In this document: positions 53,203 to 60,772 of the stretch, piece by piece | Layout: every line of letters starts with the position of its first letter | How positions within the stretch are numbered: the stretch's first letter is position 1 | Assembly: GCA_016928295.1 (NCBI GenBank) | Contig: JAFGLA010000078.1 | Location: 1 to 60,772, forward strand | Source of the DNA: Opitutales bacterium | GTDB lineage: Bacteria; Verrucomicrobiota; Verrucomicrobiia; Opitutales; Oceanipulchritudinaceae | Direction: 5' to 3' | DNA: 60,772 bases | Made by a program: the position numbers and the translations under genes | Notes under the pieces: generated by a model | The model's database searches: none | Told to the model about the DNA's origin: nothing | Seen by the model: the letters and a program-made list of their open reading frames with translations, nothing else

Positions 53203-53955
53203 GTGAGCAGCAAGCCCCTAATCCTGGTTGTAGAAGACGAGAAGGACCTTGCAGATTTGGTCGGTCAACAGGTCGAGATGGCTGGCATGAGCGCACAGGT
53301 TTTCTACAAGCCATCGCACGCATTGCGCTTTTTGGAACACGGCTTTGCCAACCTGCTCCTGATGGATCTTAACATGCCTGAAATGAGCGGCTTCGAGCTG
53401 CTTGCAGAGCTTCGCCGCAAAGGTGTGGAAACTCCGGTAATCTTTCTTACGGGCAACGATTCGGAAGTTTTCAAGGTCAAGGGCCTTGAAATGGGCGGCG
53501 ACGACTACATCACCAAGCCTTTCAGCCAGGCGGAGCTTGTCGCGCGAATCCGCGCCGTTCTTCGCCGCACCGAGACGGCGGGTGACATGCAGGTGACAAA
53601 GAATGTGTCGCTTGCCCAATCTCCCTTCACATTCGCCGCGGCCACGGTCAACCCAGAGCGCATGGAGATAGTGTTTCCCAACGGCGGAGCGGAGAGCATC
53701 GGGCGCAAGGAACTGGGCATAATTTGCGCGATGCACGACAATGCTGGCATTGTGCTAAGTCGCCGCACGCTGATCCACATGGTTTGGGGAATCCACGCCG
53801 ACGTTCGCAGCCGAAGCCTCGACCAGTACATCGTCCGCATCAGAAACCTGCTGAGCAAAAACGATTGCGACCACAGCAGCTTCCGCACTGTCCACGGAGT
53901 TGGCTACATTTACGACCCCGACCACAAGGGCGGCGACGAACAGCCTGCCCGCTAA
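53203..53955 (+). CDS. OmpR/PhoB-type response regulator
   Basis: 250 residues, GTG start. Receiver: acidic pair in VVEDEKD, phospho-acceptor Asp55 in LLMDLNMPEMSGFELL, Thr83 in FLTGND, Lys105 in YITKPFS. The C-terminal winged helix has RKELGIICAMHDNAGIVLSR, RTLIHMVWGIHADVRSRSLD and QYIVRIRNLL, the usual recognition helix. No histidine kinase gene is adjacent, so it is an orphan in this window. An AT-rich leader of about 90 bp precedes it. Confidence 0.93.
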   Translation: MSSKPLILVVEDEKDLADLVGQQVEMAGMSAQVFYKPSHALRFLEHGFANLLLMDLNMPEMSGFELLAELRRKGVETPVIFLTGNDSEVFKVKGLEMGGDDYITKPFSQAELVARIRAVLRRTETAGDMQVTKNVSLAQSPFTFAAATVNPERMEIVFPNGGAESIGRKELGIICAMHDNAGIVLSRRTLIHMVWGIHADVRSRSLDQYIVRIRNLLSKNDCDHSSFRTVHGVGYIYDPDHKGGDEQPAR

Positions 53956-54048
53956 GTGCGTCGATTGTGCGAAGAAGGCCAAGCTGTATGTGAGGTGCCG
54001 CCCATGCGAGACGGCAAACGGCCAAGATTAAAAGGCGGGTTAGGCTTC

Positions 54049-54417
54049 CTAAAGCTCGTTGTATTTCTTTGACGAACCCTTGCACTTCTCCACGGGATAT
54101 TTGATTCCGTTGATGCGGATCTTGTCCTCGATGGCCTTCGCGAGGTCGATGCCCGTTACGTTGGCAAACTCAAGCGCGTAGATGAGAATGTCCGCAATCT
54201 CCTCCCTTACTTTCGGCCCCTTTACGGGATCGTCCACAAGGTTGCGGCTTTGCGACGAATCGAGCCACAGGAAATGTTCCATAAGCTCCGCAGCCTCGGC
54301 TGCAAGAGCCATTGAAAGGTTCTTCGGGGTGTGAAACTGGGGCCATTCCCGCTCCTCGGCAAAGAGGCGGATGCGAGTCTTGAACTCCTCAAAAGTTGTG
54401 ATCGCGTCGCTGGTCAT
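54049..54417 (-). CDS. MazG-like nucleotide pyrophosphohydrolase
   Basis: 122 residues from ATG 54417 (MTSDAITTFEEF). All-alpha NTP-PPase fold: FAEEREWPQFHTPKNLSMAL, AAEAAELMEHFLW (EAAEL), and VREEIADILIYALEFANVTG (EEIADI) give the Glu/Asp metal cluster. This is the RS21-C6/dCTPase-like short form that clears non-canonical or excess NTPs. The 53-codon upstream extension (to 54576) has no homology pattern. Monocistronic. The gap 54418-54763 holds one hairpin and nothing else recognised. Confidence 0.88.
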   Translation of the reverse strand: MTSDAITTFEEFKTRIRLFAEEREWPQFHTPKNLSMALAAEAAELMEHFLWLDSSQSRNLVDDPVKGPKVREEIADILIYALEFANVTGIDLAKAIEDKIRINGIKYPVEKCKGSSKKYNEL

Positions 54418-54625
54418 ACCCAAGCGTTTGCCCGATAATAATCCCGCAGATGCCTTTATGAAAGAGTAAAACGCACTGTCACGCCACTTTTTGAGTTTCT
54501 TAACAAGATTATGAAACTTGCCTGCCGGAAAAACGTTTTGATGGGCATACAGCGATAGAGATTCTGCCCCGAGCAAGGGACAAAAATCAAAAAGCTGAGT
54601 ATAGTGGTATTAGAATTGGGTTAGT

Positions 54626-54664
54626 GGGGCGTTCCGGTGGTGCGGAACGCCCCCGCTTGTTTTA
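54626..54664. terminator. Hairpin downstream of the DUF1593 gene
   Basis: Perfect 10-bp stem GGGGCGTTCC / GGAACGCCCC with an 8-base loop. A T-rich tail (GCTTGTTTT) is on the plus side only, while the gene it follows is on the minus strand. So either a T-less terminator or a plus-strand one. Confidence 0.5.
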
Positions 54665-54763
54665 AGCAAACGCAATATGTCGCAGCGGCAAGCCCCTCAA
54701 GGGCAGCCCGCCGCCTTTTACCTACACGGCACCGGCCACAATCGGCACAAGCGCTCACGCTCT

Positions 54764-56239
54764 CTAGCGGGGAATAATGTGCACGATTACGCGCTTGTAG
54801 CGGGACAGGGAGGGCGTTCCCTTGTCTGTTACCCGAAGAATGAAATGCGCCGTTTGAGGGCTTGTCACCTTGGGTGCCACGAAATACGAACGGCACAGGT
54901 TTTCGGCAGATGCGCATGGAATGGGCGTTTTCAAAGTGCCCGCTTCCGGATAGTTGAACCATACGAAGCTCAAACTGTCGCCGTCGGGATCAGTGGTGCC
55001 GGTGGCGTCCAATACGAAACCCTCGCCGGAATGAACGGTCAGCACATCTTCGTGGGCCAGAGCGGGAACGGGCGGATGATTCGCTTCAGCGTAGCTCTTC
55101 ATGCACCAGTCCATGCGTGCGGCGAAATCGTTCTGGAAGTCGTCACGCCAGCGCCACAACGTCACCCTATAGCCTGAGAACTCCTGTTCGTCCCAGCGTA
55201 TCGTGCGTCCGAAATCGTTGGCCAGGAGCGGGTGCCATGTGTCCACGGCGTTCGTCCAGATGGCGCGAGGCTCTTCCTCCACCGGTACGCCGCCCGTGAA
55301 GCCCTTGGGGTCAATATCAGCCAACTCGGGCCTGTAAAATTCGTAACGGCCTCCCCATCCGCCCCAGTCGGGCCTATCGGGCACATTCAGGCCGTTTGGT
55401 ATCAGACCCAGCCAGGACGGGGTGTCTCCCTCCATTGCGTAGGCCACGTCAGGGTAAGCAGCCCCCAAAGGTCCGTGCCCCTGCTGGATGTTTTCAGCCA
55501 GCCAGCCGTTGGAAATGCTGGTATTGTCGATGCCGGATATGCGTTCGTTTATCCCACCCCAAATACTGTTCCCGTAGCCTCCCGGGCTTACTATGTAGAA
55601 CAGCTCGGGGAAATTGCGCCGAATCCAGATTCCGCTGTCGTCCTGATCCGATATTGTGTAGATGCGCAGCTTGGCGAGCAGCGAGGCGAGTTTTGCTTCG
55701 TCATTTCCCAAATCCTCTCTGAGCTGGAACAGGGCTTGAGCCAGAACGTTCGTGCCGCCCCAGACGCTTATCCAAAGGGGGCGCTGGTCTTCGCTCTTTA
55801 ACGAGCGGATAATCCATTCGGAGCCTTCCGAGTTCTTTCCTTTGCCAACCGCATTCAAGCCGTATTCCGGCAGACCGTTTTTCACAATGGCGAGCAGCTC
55901 GGACTCTGTCGGATAGCCAGCCTCGTGTTCCAGTAGGTTGTCGCGCACTTTGCCGTAGCGACGGATTATCTCGCGGATGGATTCCGGGTATATGCGTTCG
56001 CGCATATGCGTGGAGGTCGTGGCGACGATTCCTTCAATGTCGATGCAGTTGGAGTACAGAAGCAGACGCACGAGCGTTTGCGCGTCGTCAGGGTCCGCCT
56101 CTATATCCGTAAGGACGATCATGCGCGGCTTCTCCGCGGGCGCAGCGGCAGGATGCGTCTCTGCGAAAGCTCCACAGGTCGGCAGAATCAACCATGACAA
56201 AGTGAACACTATCAGGCGCGTGATCCGTATCTGTCTCAT
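54764..56239 (-). CDS. Secreted DUF1593 protein (nucleoside-hydrolase-like)
   Basis: 491 residues from ATG 56239, signal peptide (LIVFTLSWLILPTCGAFAE). The N-terminal 300 residues resemble inosine-uridine nucleoside hydrolases: RMIVLTDIEADPDDAQTLVR, with an Asp-rich metal loop like DxDxxxDD, then WGGTNVLAQAL and YTISDQDDSGIWIRRNFP. This is DUF1593. The last 90 residues form a PKD/Ig-like domain (LDATGTTDPDGDSLSFVWFN, YKRVIVHIIP). Homologues occur beside polysaccharide-degrading enzymes. Substrate unknown. Ends 100 bp downstream of lysS on the same strand. Confidence 0.85.
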   Translation of the reverse strand: MRQIRITRLIVFTLSWLILPTCGAFAETHPAAAPAEKPRMIVLTDIEADPDDAQTLVRLLLYSNCIDIEGIVATTSTHMRERIYPESIREIIRRYGKVRDNLLEHEAGYPTESELLAIVKNGLPEYGLNAVGKGKNSEGSEWIIRSLKSEDQRPLWISVWGGTNVLAQALFQLREDLGNDEAKLASLLAKLRIYTISDQDDSGIWIRRNFPELFYIVSPGGYGNSIWGGINERISGIDNTSISNGWLAENIQQGHGPLGAAYPDVAYAMEGDTPSWLGLIPNGLNVPDRPDWGGWGGRYEFYRPELADIDPKGFTGGVPVEEEPRAIWTNAVDTWHPLLANDFGRTIRWDEQEFSGYRVTLWRWRDDFQNDFAARMDWCMKSYAEANHPPVPALAHEDVLTVHSGEGFVLDATGTTDPDGDSLSFVWFNYPEAGTLKTPIPCASAENLCRSYFVAPKVTSPQTAHFILRVTDKGTPSLSRYKRVIVHIIPR

Positions 56240-56339
56240 GCTCAGCATGGAAAACGAACCAGCGTTGAATGACAACACCGTTCCTTACGAGCAGTCCACA
56301 TGCGTGCAAGCGCTGCCTAGGAAAGACGCCGAGCAGTTT

Positions 56340-57821
56340 CTACGCCTTGTCCGGCCTCATCGAGGGGAAGAGAATCACGTCGCGGATGCTCGGAGCGCCC
56401 GTCAGCAAGATCACGAGGCGGTCTATACCCACGCCCATTCCTCCCGCCGGTGGCATACCGTGCTCCAGCGCGAGGAGGAAGTCCTCGTCGATTTTCTGGA
56501 TCTCCTCGCCAGCCTGAATCTCCAACGCACGGCGCTGCTCCAAGGGGTCGTTCTGCTCGCTGTATGCGGGGGCTATTTCCTGCCCGTTAATGCACAGCTC
56601 GAACACTTCGACCGTCTCCGGATCGTCCGCAACTAGCTTGGCCAGCGGAATGAGTTGGCGCGGCAGGTGGGTGACGAAAGTCGGCTGGATCAGGTTGCAC
56701 TCCACACGCTTTTCGTAAACGGAGTTTGTCACCTCGAAATCCTCGCCCTTGGGGTCGGTCTCGACGCCGTTGGCATCGCACCATGCGAGCTTTTCCGCCT
56801 TGGGAAGCTCGAACCAGTCGGCGCGGCCAGTAGCCTCGCGCACCAGGTCGCGGTATTTGGCAACGCGCCACTCGCCGGACAGGTCAATCACCGTTCCGTC
56901 GTAGCGGGTGATCTTGTCCGTGCCCAGCACCTCCTCGCAGATCGTGCCGATCATGCCCCGGATTAGCTTCATCATGCCGTTAAAGTCGCTGTAAGCCTGA
57001 TAGACTTCCAGCATTGTGAACTCGGGATTGTGGCGGCGGGAAAGGCCCTCGTTGCGGAAAGTGCGGCCAAGCTCGTACACCCTCTCAAAGCCGCCAACGA
57101 GCAGGCGCTTGAGCGATAGTTCAAGCGCGATGCGCAGGTTGAACTCGCAGTCCAGAGCGTTAAAATGCGTCTTGAAGGGCCGCGCCGCAGCGCCACCGGC
57201 TTCAGCCTGAAGGACGGGGGTTTCCACCTCCATGAAGCCCTGTCCGTCCAGATAGCGGCGGATGCATGACACGATGCGGCTGCGCGTCTGGAAACGCTTG
57301 CGGGATTCCTCGCTCGTAATGAGGTCGAGGTAACGCTGACGGTAGATCTGTTCCTGATCGGCCAGTCCGTGCCATTTCTCGGGCAGGGGGCGCAGGGCTT
57401 TGGATACGAGCGTGAACTTCGTTACGCGCACTGTTTCCTCGCCGGTCTTGGTGCGGAAGAGCGGGCCTTCGACGCCTATGATGTCGCCAAGGTCCAGCTT
57501 CTTGAAGAACTCGTAAGCCTCGTCTCCCACGTCCTGCTTCTTGAAGTAGAGCTGGATGAGGCCCTCGCGGTCGAGAATCTTGGCAAAGGATGCCTTGCCC
57601 ATGAGGCGAATGGCCATCAGGCGGCCTGCAACCTTTACTTCCGGTCCGTCGTGCTCGCCTTCGGGTAGCATTGCGCGGGCCTGCGTGGAGGTCTGCGCCT
57701 GCTCGGCGTTCATCTTGAAGGGATCGTAGCCGGCACTGCGCAGCTCTTCGAGCTTCTTCAGGCGCACGGCGCGAAGGTCGGACGTGTTGGTGATTTCCTG
57801 GCTTTGTGCTTCTTCGCTCAT
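56340..57821 (-). CDS. lysS: Lysyl-tRNA synthetase, class II
   Basis: 493 residues from ATG 57821. N-terminal OB-fold (EVKVAGRLMAIRLMGKASFA) and class-II core. Motif 2 is ELGRTFRNEGLSRRHNPEFTMLE, motif 3 is GGMGVGIDRLVILL near the end, and RYLDLITSEESRKRFQTRSR is the LysRS motif 1 region. An extra 44 codons upstream to 57953 are not conserved. The neighbours are unrelated. Confidence 0.96.
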   Translation of the reverse strand: MSEEAQSQEITNTSDLRAVRLKKLEELRSAGYDPFKMNAEQAQTSTQARAMLPEGEHDGPEVKVAGRLMAIRLMGKASFAKILDREGLIQLYFKKQDVGDEAYEFFKKLDLGDIIGVEGPLFRTKTGEETVRVTKFTLVSKALRPLPEKWHGLADQEQIYRQRYLDLITSEESRKRFQTRSRIVSCIRRYLDGQGFMEVETPVLQAEAGGAAARPFKTHFNALDCEFNLRIALELSLKRLLVGGFERVYELGRTFRNEGLSRRHNPEFTMLEVYQAYSDFNGMMKLIRGMIGTICEEVLGTDKITRYDGTVIDLSGEWRVAKYRDLVREATGRADWFELPKAEKLAWCDANGVETDPKGEDFEVTNSVYEKRVECNLIQPTFVTHLPRQLIPLAKLVADDPETVEVFELCINGQEIAPAYSEQNDPLEQRRALEIQAGEEIQKIDEDFLLALEHGMPPAGGMGVGIDRLVILLTGAPSIRDVILFPSMRPDKA

Positions 57822-58012
57822 GGGGAAACGGCCATCTTGCGCCGCGAGGAGCCGTTTTGCAAGGAAAGAGGAATGCTTGGCAGGCTTGGGAAGCGCAGCC
57901 ACATCTGCGAAGAGCGTTCTTGCGTCAGGCATCGGCCCGTAAGCGGCGGACAAGTCGAGGTGCGGAAGCGGTTATGGGATGAAAGATCTCTTACAACGTG
58001 ATGGCAAAGTTG

Positions 58013-58729
58013 CTAATCTTCTGGCGTGTCGGCACTTATGCTGTTACTTGAACTGATGCCTAGAGCTTCGAGACTTTTCATAATCTGTATAAACAGCGGC
58101 TCGTCGGCCAGTTCTTCCGCACTCATGTTGCTGCTTATGCGCACAAAGTAATGCTCGGGCCTTCCGCGCACGACCTCCTTGAAGAAATCCCGAAAAAAGT
58201 CCAAGGGGTTGGGATAAGTGTTGAGCCGATCGCCAAACTGGTAGCGTTGTCCGTTGACCATGAGCCAGTAATACACCGTCTGCGAATGCCCCTTCATCTT
58301 GAAGCGACGGTATTGAACGGGCACAATATCAAGACCATTCATGTCCATGGCCGCCCCGTTGCGAGATTCCTCGCAGCTCCAGCCGTTTTCCACCCAGCAG
58401 CGGTCCGGCGTGTGCGAGGCGACAAGGCGCGTGTCCATCGTCCCGGGCTTCCAGTAGGCGATGTACACCGTGATGTCCTTTCCCGCGCGCTTGTAACTGC
58501 GCTGCACAAAGCTGTCCAATTTAAGCGTCTTGAGCGCCGACTCGCTCACGGCCTCCGTACTCCCGAGCGGGATGTCCTCGACGGTCCAGTTTTCCACAAC
58601 AGGCGGAGCAAAAGCATCCAGATTCGGCAAGGGCAGCGAATCCACGTTTTCATATGAGGGTTTGATCAACTGCACCAAGGGAATGAACAGCAGGGCCAGA
58701 AAAAGGAATATGAACGAAACTCGCTTCAT
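58013..58729 (-). CDS. Exosortase-associated EpsI-like protein (DUF3485)
   Basis: 238 residues. A signal anchor (SFIFLFLALLFIPLVQLI) is followed by a periplasmic domain with VYIAYWKPGTMDTRLVASHT and PDRCWVENGWSCEE, the H-x-P-x-x-C-x-x-x-G-W core of EpsI (His106, Cys111). It ends with LDFFRDFFKEVVRGRP. In known systems EpsI is fused to or placed beside an exosortase and an exopolysaccharide operon. No exosortase is in the window, so the partner must lie elsewhere. Divergent from the ATP-grasp/HAD pair. Confidence 0.8.
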   Translation of the reverse strand: MKRVSFIFLFLALLFIPLVQLIKPSYENVDSLPLPNLDAFAPPVVENWTVEDIPLGSTEAVSESALKTLKLDSFVQRSYKRAGKDITVYIAYWKPGTMDTRLVASHTPDRCWVENGWSCEESRNGAAMDMNGLDIVPVQYRRFKMKGHSQTVYYWLMVNGQRYQFGDRLNTYPNPLDFFRDFFKEVVRGRPEHYFVRISSNMSAEELADEPLFIQIMKSLEALGISSSNSISADTPED

Positions 58730-58933
58730 GTGATGTTTGCGGGAGGGTGGCGAATGAGGAATAAGGGCTTGAGCAGCTCAACGCGATACTGGATAATAAG
58801 ACCAGCTTTATCAATAATTAGCTAAAGCTTTGCACTGGTTGACCAATTCGTTGACAAAGGCGAGTTTGACGCTTGTTACTAATCAGTAACGATATGGCTT
58901 TCCCTGCCCGCGCTTTCATCAAGGATGCCTTTA

Positions 58934-59932
58934 ATGAATACCCCCAGTAAAATGCGCATTTTTATAAGCTCCGCCGGTCGCAGGGTCGAGCTTATGGACT
59001 GCTTTCGCGAATCGGCAGCCGCGCTGGGGATTGAACTTGAGATTCTTGCCGGAGATCTTCAGCCGGAGATAAGCCCCGCCTGTCACATGGCGGACCGCGC
59101 GTTTGCCATGCCCGAGTGCATGGACGAACCCTATGTGGACGAACTTCTCCGAATCTGCCGCGAAGAGGGCGTCGGCATGGTCGTCCCAACGATAGATCCC
59201 GAGCTTGAGACATTGAGCGTGTCCGCCGAGCGTTTCGCAAGGGCGCAGGTGCGCATATGCGTTCCTCCGGCCGAATGCGTTGCCGTTTGTAGGGACAAGC
59301 TCCTTACGGCCCTGTCTCTTGACGCCTGCGGGGTAAGCGTGCCTCGCAGCGCGGGCCTTGCCGAAAAGGATGTCTGGGGCGCCTGGGAAGGGCCGCTCAT
59401 TGTGAAGCCCATCGGGGGCAGCTCCTCCGTCGGGATTCAGCGTTGCGCGGACGCTCGCCAGCTCTCGACTCTTGTCCCGATGCAGAACGGCGACTGCATC
59501 GTGCAGGAACTTGTGCAGGGGCCGGAATACACGGTCAATTGCTTCTTCGATCCCGGGGGCAAACTTCGCTGCGCCGTGCCGCATAGGCGCATAAGCGTCC
59601 GTCAGGGAGAGGTTTACAAAGGCGTAACGGAGCGCATACCCGCACTGATGCAGGCGGCGAAGTTGATTGAACAGATGCCTTTCCGCTTTACTGGCGTAAT
59701 CTGTTTTCAGGCGATTCTTCGCGGAGGCATCGCATACGTTTTTGAAATCAACGCCCGCTTTGGCGGCGGCTATCCGCTCGCTCACAGGGCGGGGGCACAT
59801 TTCACGCGCTGGCTATTGGAGGAGCTCTCGGGCATCGAACCCAGTTACAGCGAAAACTGGAGCGAGGGCGTCAAAATGCTCCGTTATGACCAGTCCGTAT
59901 TCCTCGATTCTGCGGGGCGGGTGATGCGATGA
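58934..59932 (+). CDS. ATP-grasp carboligase-like protein
   Basis: 332 residues; ATG 58934 chosen because AAGGA lies 8 bases upstream (58925 and 58952 are alternatives). Pre-ATP-grasp Rossmann part KMRIFISSAGRRVELMDCFR and ADRAFAMPECMDEPYVDELL. The ATP-grasp domain has PLIVKPIGGSSSVGIQ (lid), DCIVQELVQGPEYTVNCF and the metal ligands in AYVFEINARFGGGYPLAHRAG. This CarB-like group is found in surface-polysaccharide and secondary-metabolite clusters and joins a carboxylate to an amine. Substrates unknown. It overlaps the HAD gene by 4 bp. Confidence 0.88.
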   Translation: MNTPSKMRIFISSAGRRVELMDCFRESAAALGIELEILAGDLQPEISPACHMADRAFAMPECMDEPYVDELLRICREEGVGMVVPTIDPELETLSVSAERFARAQVRICVPPAECVAVCRDKLLTALSLDACGVSVPRSAGLAEKDVWGAWEGPLIVKPIGGSSSVGIQRCADARQLSTLVPMQNGDCIVQELVQGPEYTVNCFFDPGGKLRCAVPHRRISVRQGEVYKGVTERIPALMQAAKLIEQMPFRFTGVICFQAILRGGIAYVFEINARFGGGYPLAHRAGAHFTRWLLEELSGIEPSYSENWSEGVKMLRYDQSVFLDSAGRVMR

Positions 59933-60648
59933 ACTGCGACGCGAGGCTTGCCGAAAACCTGCGCGGAGTCCTGGTGTTCGATCTGGACGACACGCTCTAC
60001 CCAGAGGCCGACTATGTCAAAAGCGGCTTTGAAGCCGTCGGGCGCTGGCTGGAAGATTCGCAAGATGTGCGCGGTTTTGCCGCACTTGCCTGGGCGCTGC
60101 ACTGCGAAGGGCTGCGGGGCAAGGTCTTTGATCAGGCGCTTGAAAGGCTGGGTCTGGCTCAGGACGAGGTCTTGATAAGGAGCATGATAGACGTTTACAG
60201 GGCGCACGCCCCGACTATCGCTCTCGCCACTGAAACTAGCGGCCTCTTGCGCACGTTGGCGGCAAGGGCGCGCCTATGCCTTATTAGCGACGGCCCTTTG
60301 CAGAGTCAGATGGCGAAAGTGAAGGCACTGGGCCTGTGCGACTACTTTGACCATATACGCTGCACCGACGAATGGGGACGCGAGTTCTGGAAGCCGCATC
60401 CGCGCGCCTTCAGGGAAGTGGCGGCACTCTTTCCAATGAGCGGCCCTTGGCGCTACATATACATCGGTGATAATCCGGCCAAGGACTTTGTTGCCCCGCG
60501 TGCAATGGGCTGGCGAAGCCTTCGCCTGCGCCGCGAGGGCGGCCTTCACGAAAGAGCCGAGCCTGCGGACGCAGACAATTGCGCCGAGGCTGAAATATCC
60601 ACCCTTGCCGAGCTTCCCGCAGTGCTTTCAGGCTGGGGTCTGGTCTAA
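59929..60648 (+). CDS. HAD-superfamily hydrolase, partner of the ATP-grasp gene
   Basis: 239 residues. Motif I LVFDLDDTLYPE with nucleophile and acid Asp, motif II LCLISDGPLQSQ, motif III in GREFWKPHPRAFREV, motif IV YIYIGDNPAKDFVAPRAMG. The alpha-helical cap is small. Translationally coupled to the ATP-grasp gene (ATGA). Such ATP-grasp/HAD pairs recur in cell-surface glycan clusters, where the HAD may remove a phosphate from the product or precursor; this is inference. Confidence 0.9.
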   Translation: MNCDARLAENLRGVLVFDLDDTLYPEADYVKSGFEAVGRWLEDSQDVRGFAALAWALHCEGLRGKVFDQALERLGLAQDEVLIRSMIDVYRAHAPTIALATETSGLLRTLAARARLCLISDGPLQSQMAKVKALGLCDYFDHIRCTDEWGREFWKPHPRAFREVAALFPMSGPWRYIYIGDNPAKDFVAPRAMGWRSLRLRREGGLHERAEPADADNCAEAEISTLAELPAVLSGWGLV

Positions 60649-60690
60649 GGAGCGTCTTAGAGCATTTTGCAGTTACTTGGACGCGACCGG

Positions 60691-60713
60691 TAAGGTTCCC
60701 AAGTGGAACCTTA
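60691..60713 (+). promoter_or_regulatory. Hairpin covering ribosome-binding site and start codon
   Basis: TAAGGTTCC (60691-60699) pairs perfectly with GGAACCTTA (60705-60713) around CAAGT. TAAGG is the Shine-Dalgarno-like element and GTG at 60703-60705 the start of the next frame, so both would be hidden in the folded form. Control of translation by structure is possible. Confidence 0.35.
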
Positions 60714-60772
60714 TCCTGCGGACAAGACGCTGGATGAGTTCCGGCTGCGTTTCGCTGATGGGCAGGGGCCCG
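60703..60772 (+). CDS. Start of a further gene (partial)
   Basis: Open from GTG at 60703 to the window edge: 23 codons reading (M)EPYPADKTLDEFRLRFADGQ then GP. TAAGG lies seven bases before the GTG, and an in-frame stop just upstream (60691-60693) excludes a longer N-terminus. Composition is typical of coding sequence here. 54 bp after the HAD gene, so likely in the same operon. Too short to identify. Confidence 0.4.
   Translation, partial: MEPYPADKTLDEFRLRFADGQGP

Overview
The window is about 60.8 kb of GC-rich chromosomal DNA from what looks like a member of the Verrucomicrobiota, probably class Opitutia. This is an inference from gene content, not from a marker tree. The clues are a large secreted carbohydrate esterase of the CE15 type, a GH43 glycosidase, a GPH-type sugar symporter, a DUF1593 secreted protein, an EpsI-like exosortase-associated protein, a Trp/Tyr-rich extracellular module, and the MoxR/DUF58/VWA operon. 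I see no prophage, plasmid, CRISPR or rRNA operon. Most genes are housekeeping genes in short operons on both strands, often with weak or no Shine-Dalgarno sequence.

Layout. 0-2.2 kb: an Mla-type lipid ABC transporter (permease with N-terminal STAS-like domain, start of the ATPase) and pyrF. 2.7-6.7 kb: holA, a methyl-accepting chemotaxis protein, a MerR regulator. 6.8-9.45 kb: a hipB-hipA toxin-antitoxin pair with two palindromic operators, followed on the same strand by gluQ (glutamyl-Q tRNA(Asp) synthetase). 9.5-15.5 kb: an unusually long purA, a hemerythrin, leuB, and an ArsR regulator with a CoA-disulfide reductase/rhodanese fusion, separated by a 162-bp inverted-repeat element. 15.7-19.3 kb: a 938-residue secreted CE15-like esterase and tRNA-Gln(UUG). 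19.3-26.7 kb: sulfotransferase, VC0807-like membrane protein, a chagasin-like lipoprotein, prmA, a lipoprotein, purN, yebC, a HAD hydrolase, ribH. 26.8-34 kb: SulP transporter, GPH symporter, RNase P RNA (rnpB), a periplasmic binding protein, GH43. 34-38 kb: lolDE-type exporter and rpsA. 38-46.9 kb: DUF1737 microprotein, methyltransferase, prfA, divergent Nramp-like transporter, MoxR-DUF58-DUF4381-VWA operon, infA with an Arg/Gly-rich tail, LOG-family protein. 47-54.4 kb: DUF5069 protein, thioesterase, rhomboid protease, ferredoxin, glutaredoxin, a secreted aromatic-rich protein, hisG, hisE, a response regulator, a MazG-like pyrophosphohydrolase. 54.7-60.8 kb: DUF1593 protein, lysS, EpsI-like protein, an ATP-grasp/HAD pair, and the first codons of one more gene.

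The most interesting signals are these. (1) A dispersed family of 97-169 bp elements with about 18-bp terminal inverted repeats, flanked by TA in the two best copies, with a conserved internal hairpin; it looks like a MITE of the IS630/Tc1-mariner type. Two copies hold the stop codon of the neighbouring gene. (2) A hipBA locus directly upstream of a paralogue of the known HipA target GltX, in which the position of the phosphorylated serine is alanine. (3) A Trp/Tyr-rich module shared by two secreted proteins 33 kb apart. (4) A perfect 17-bp inverted repeat enclosing the region between arsR and the CoA-disulfide reductase gene. All functional statements come from reading motifs by eye; no database search was run.
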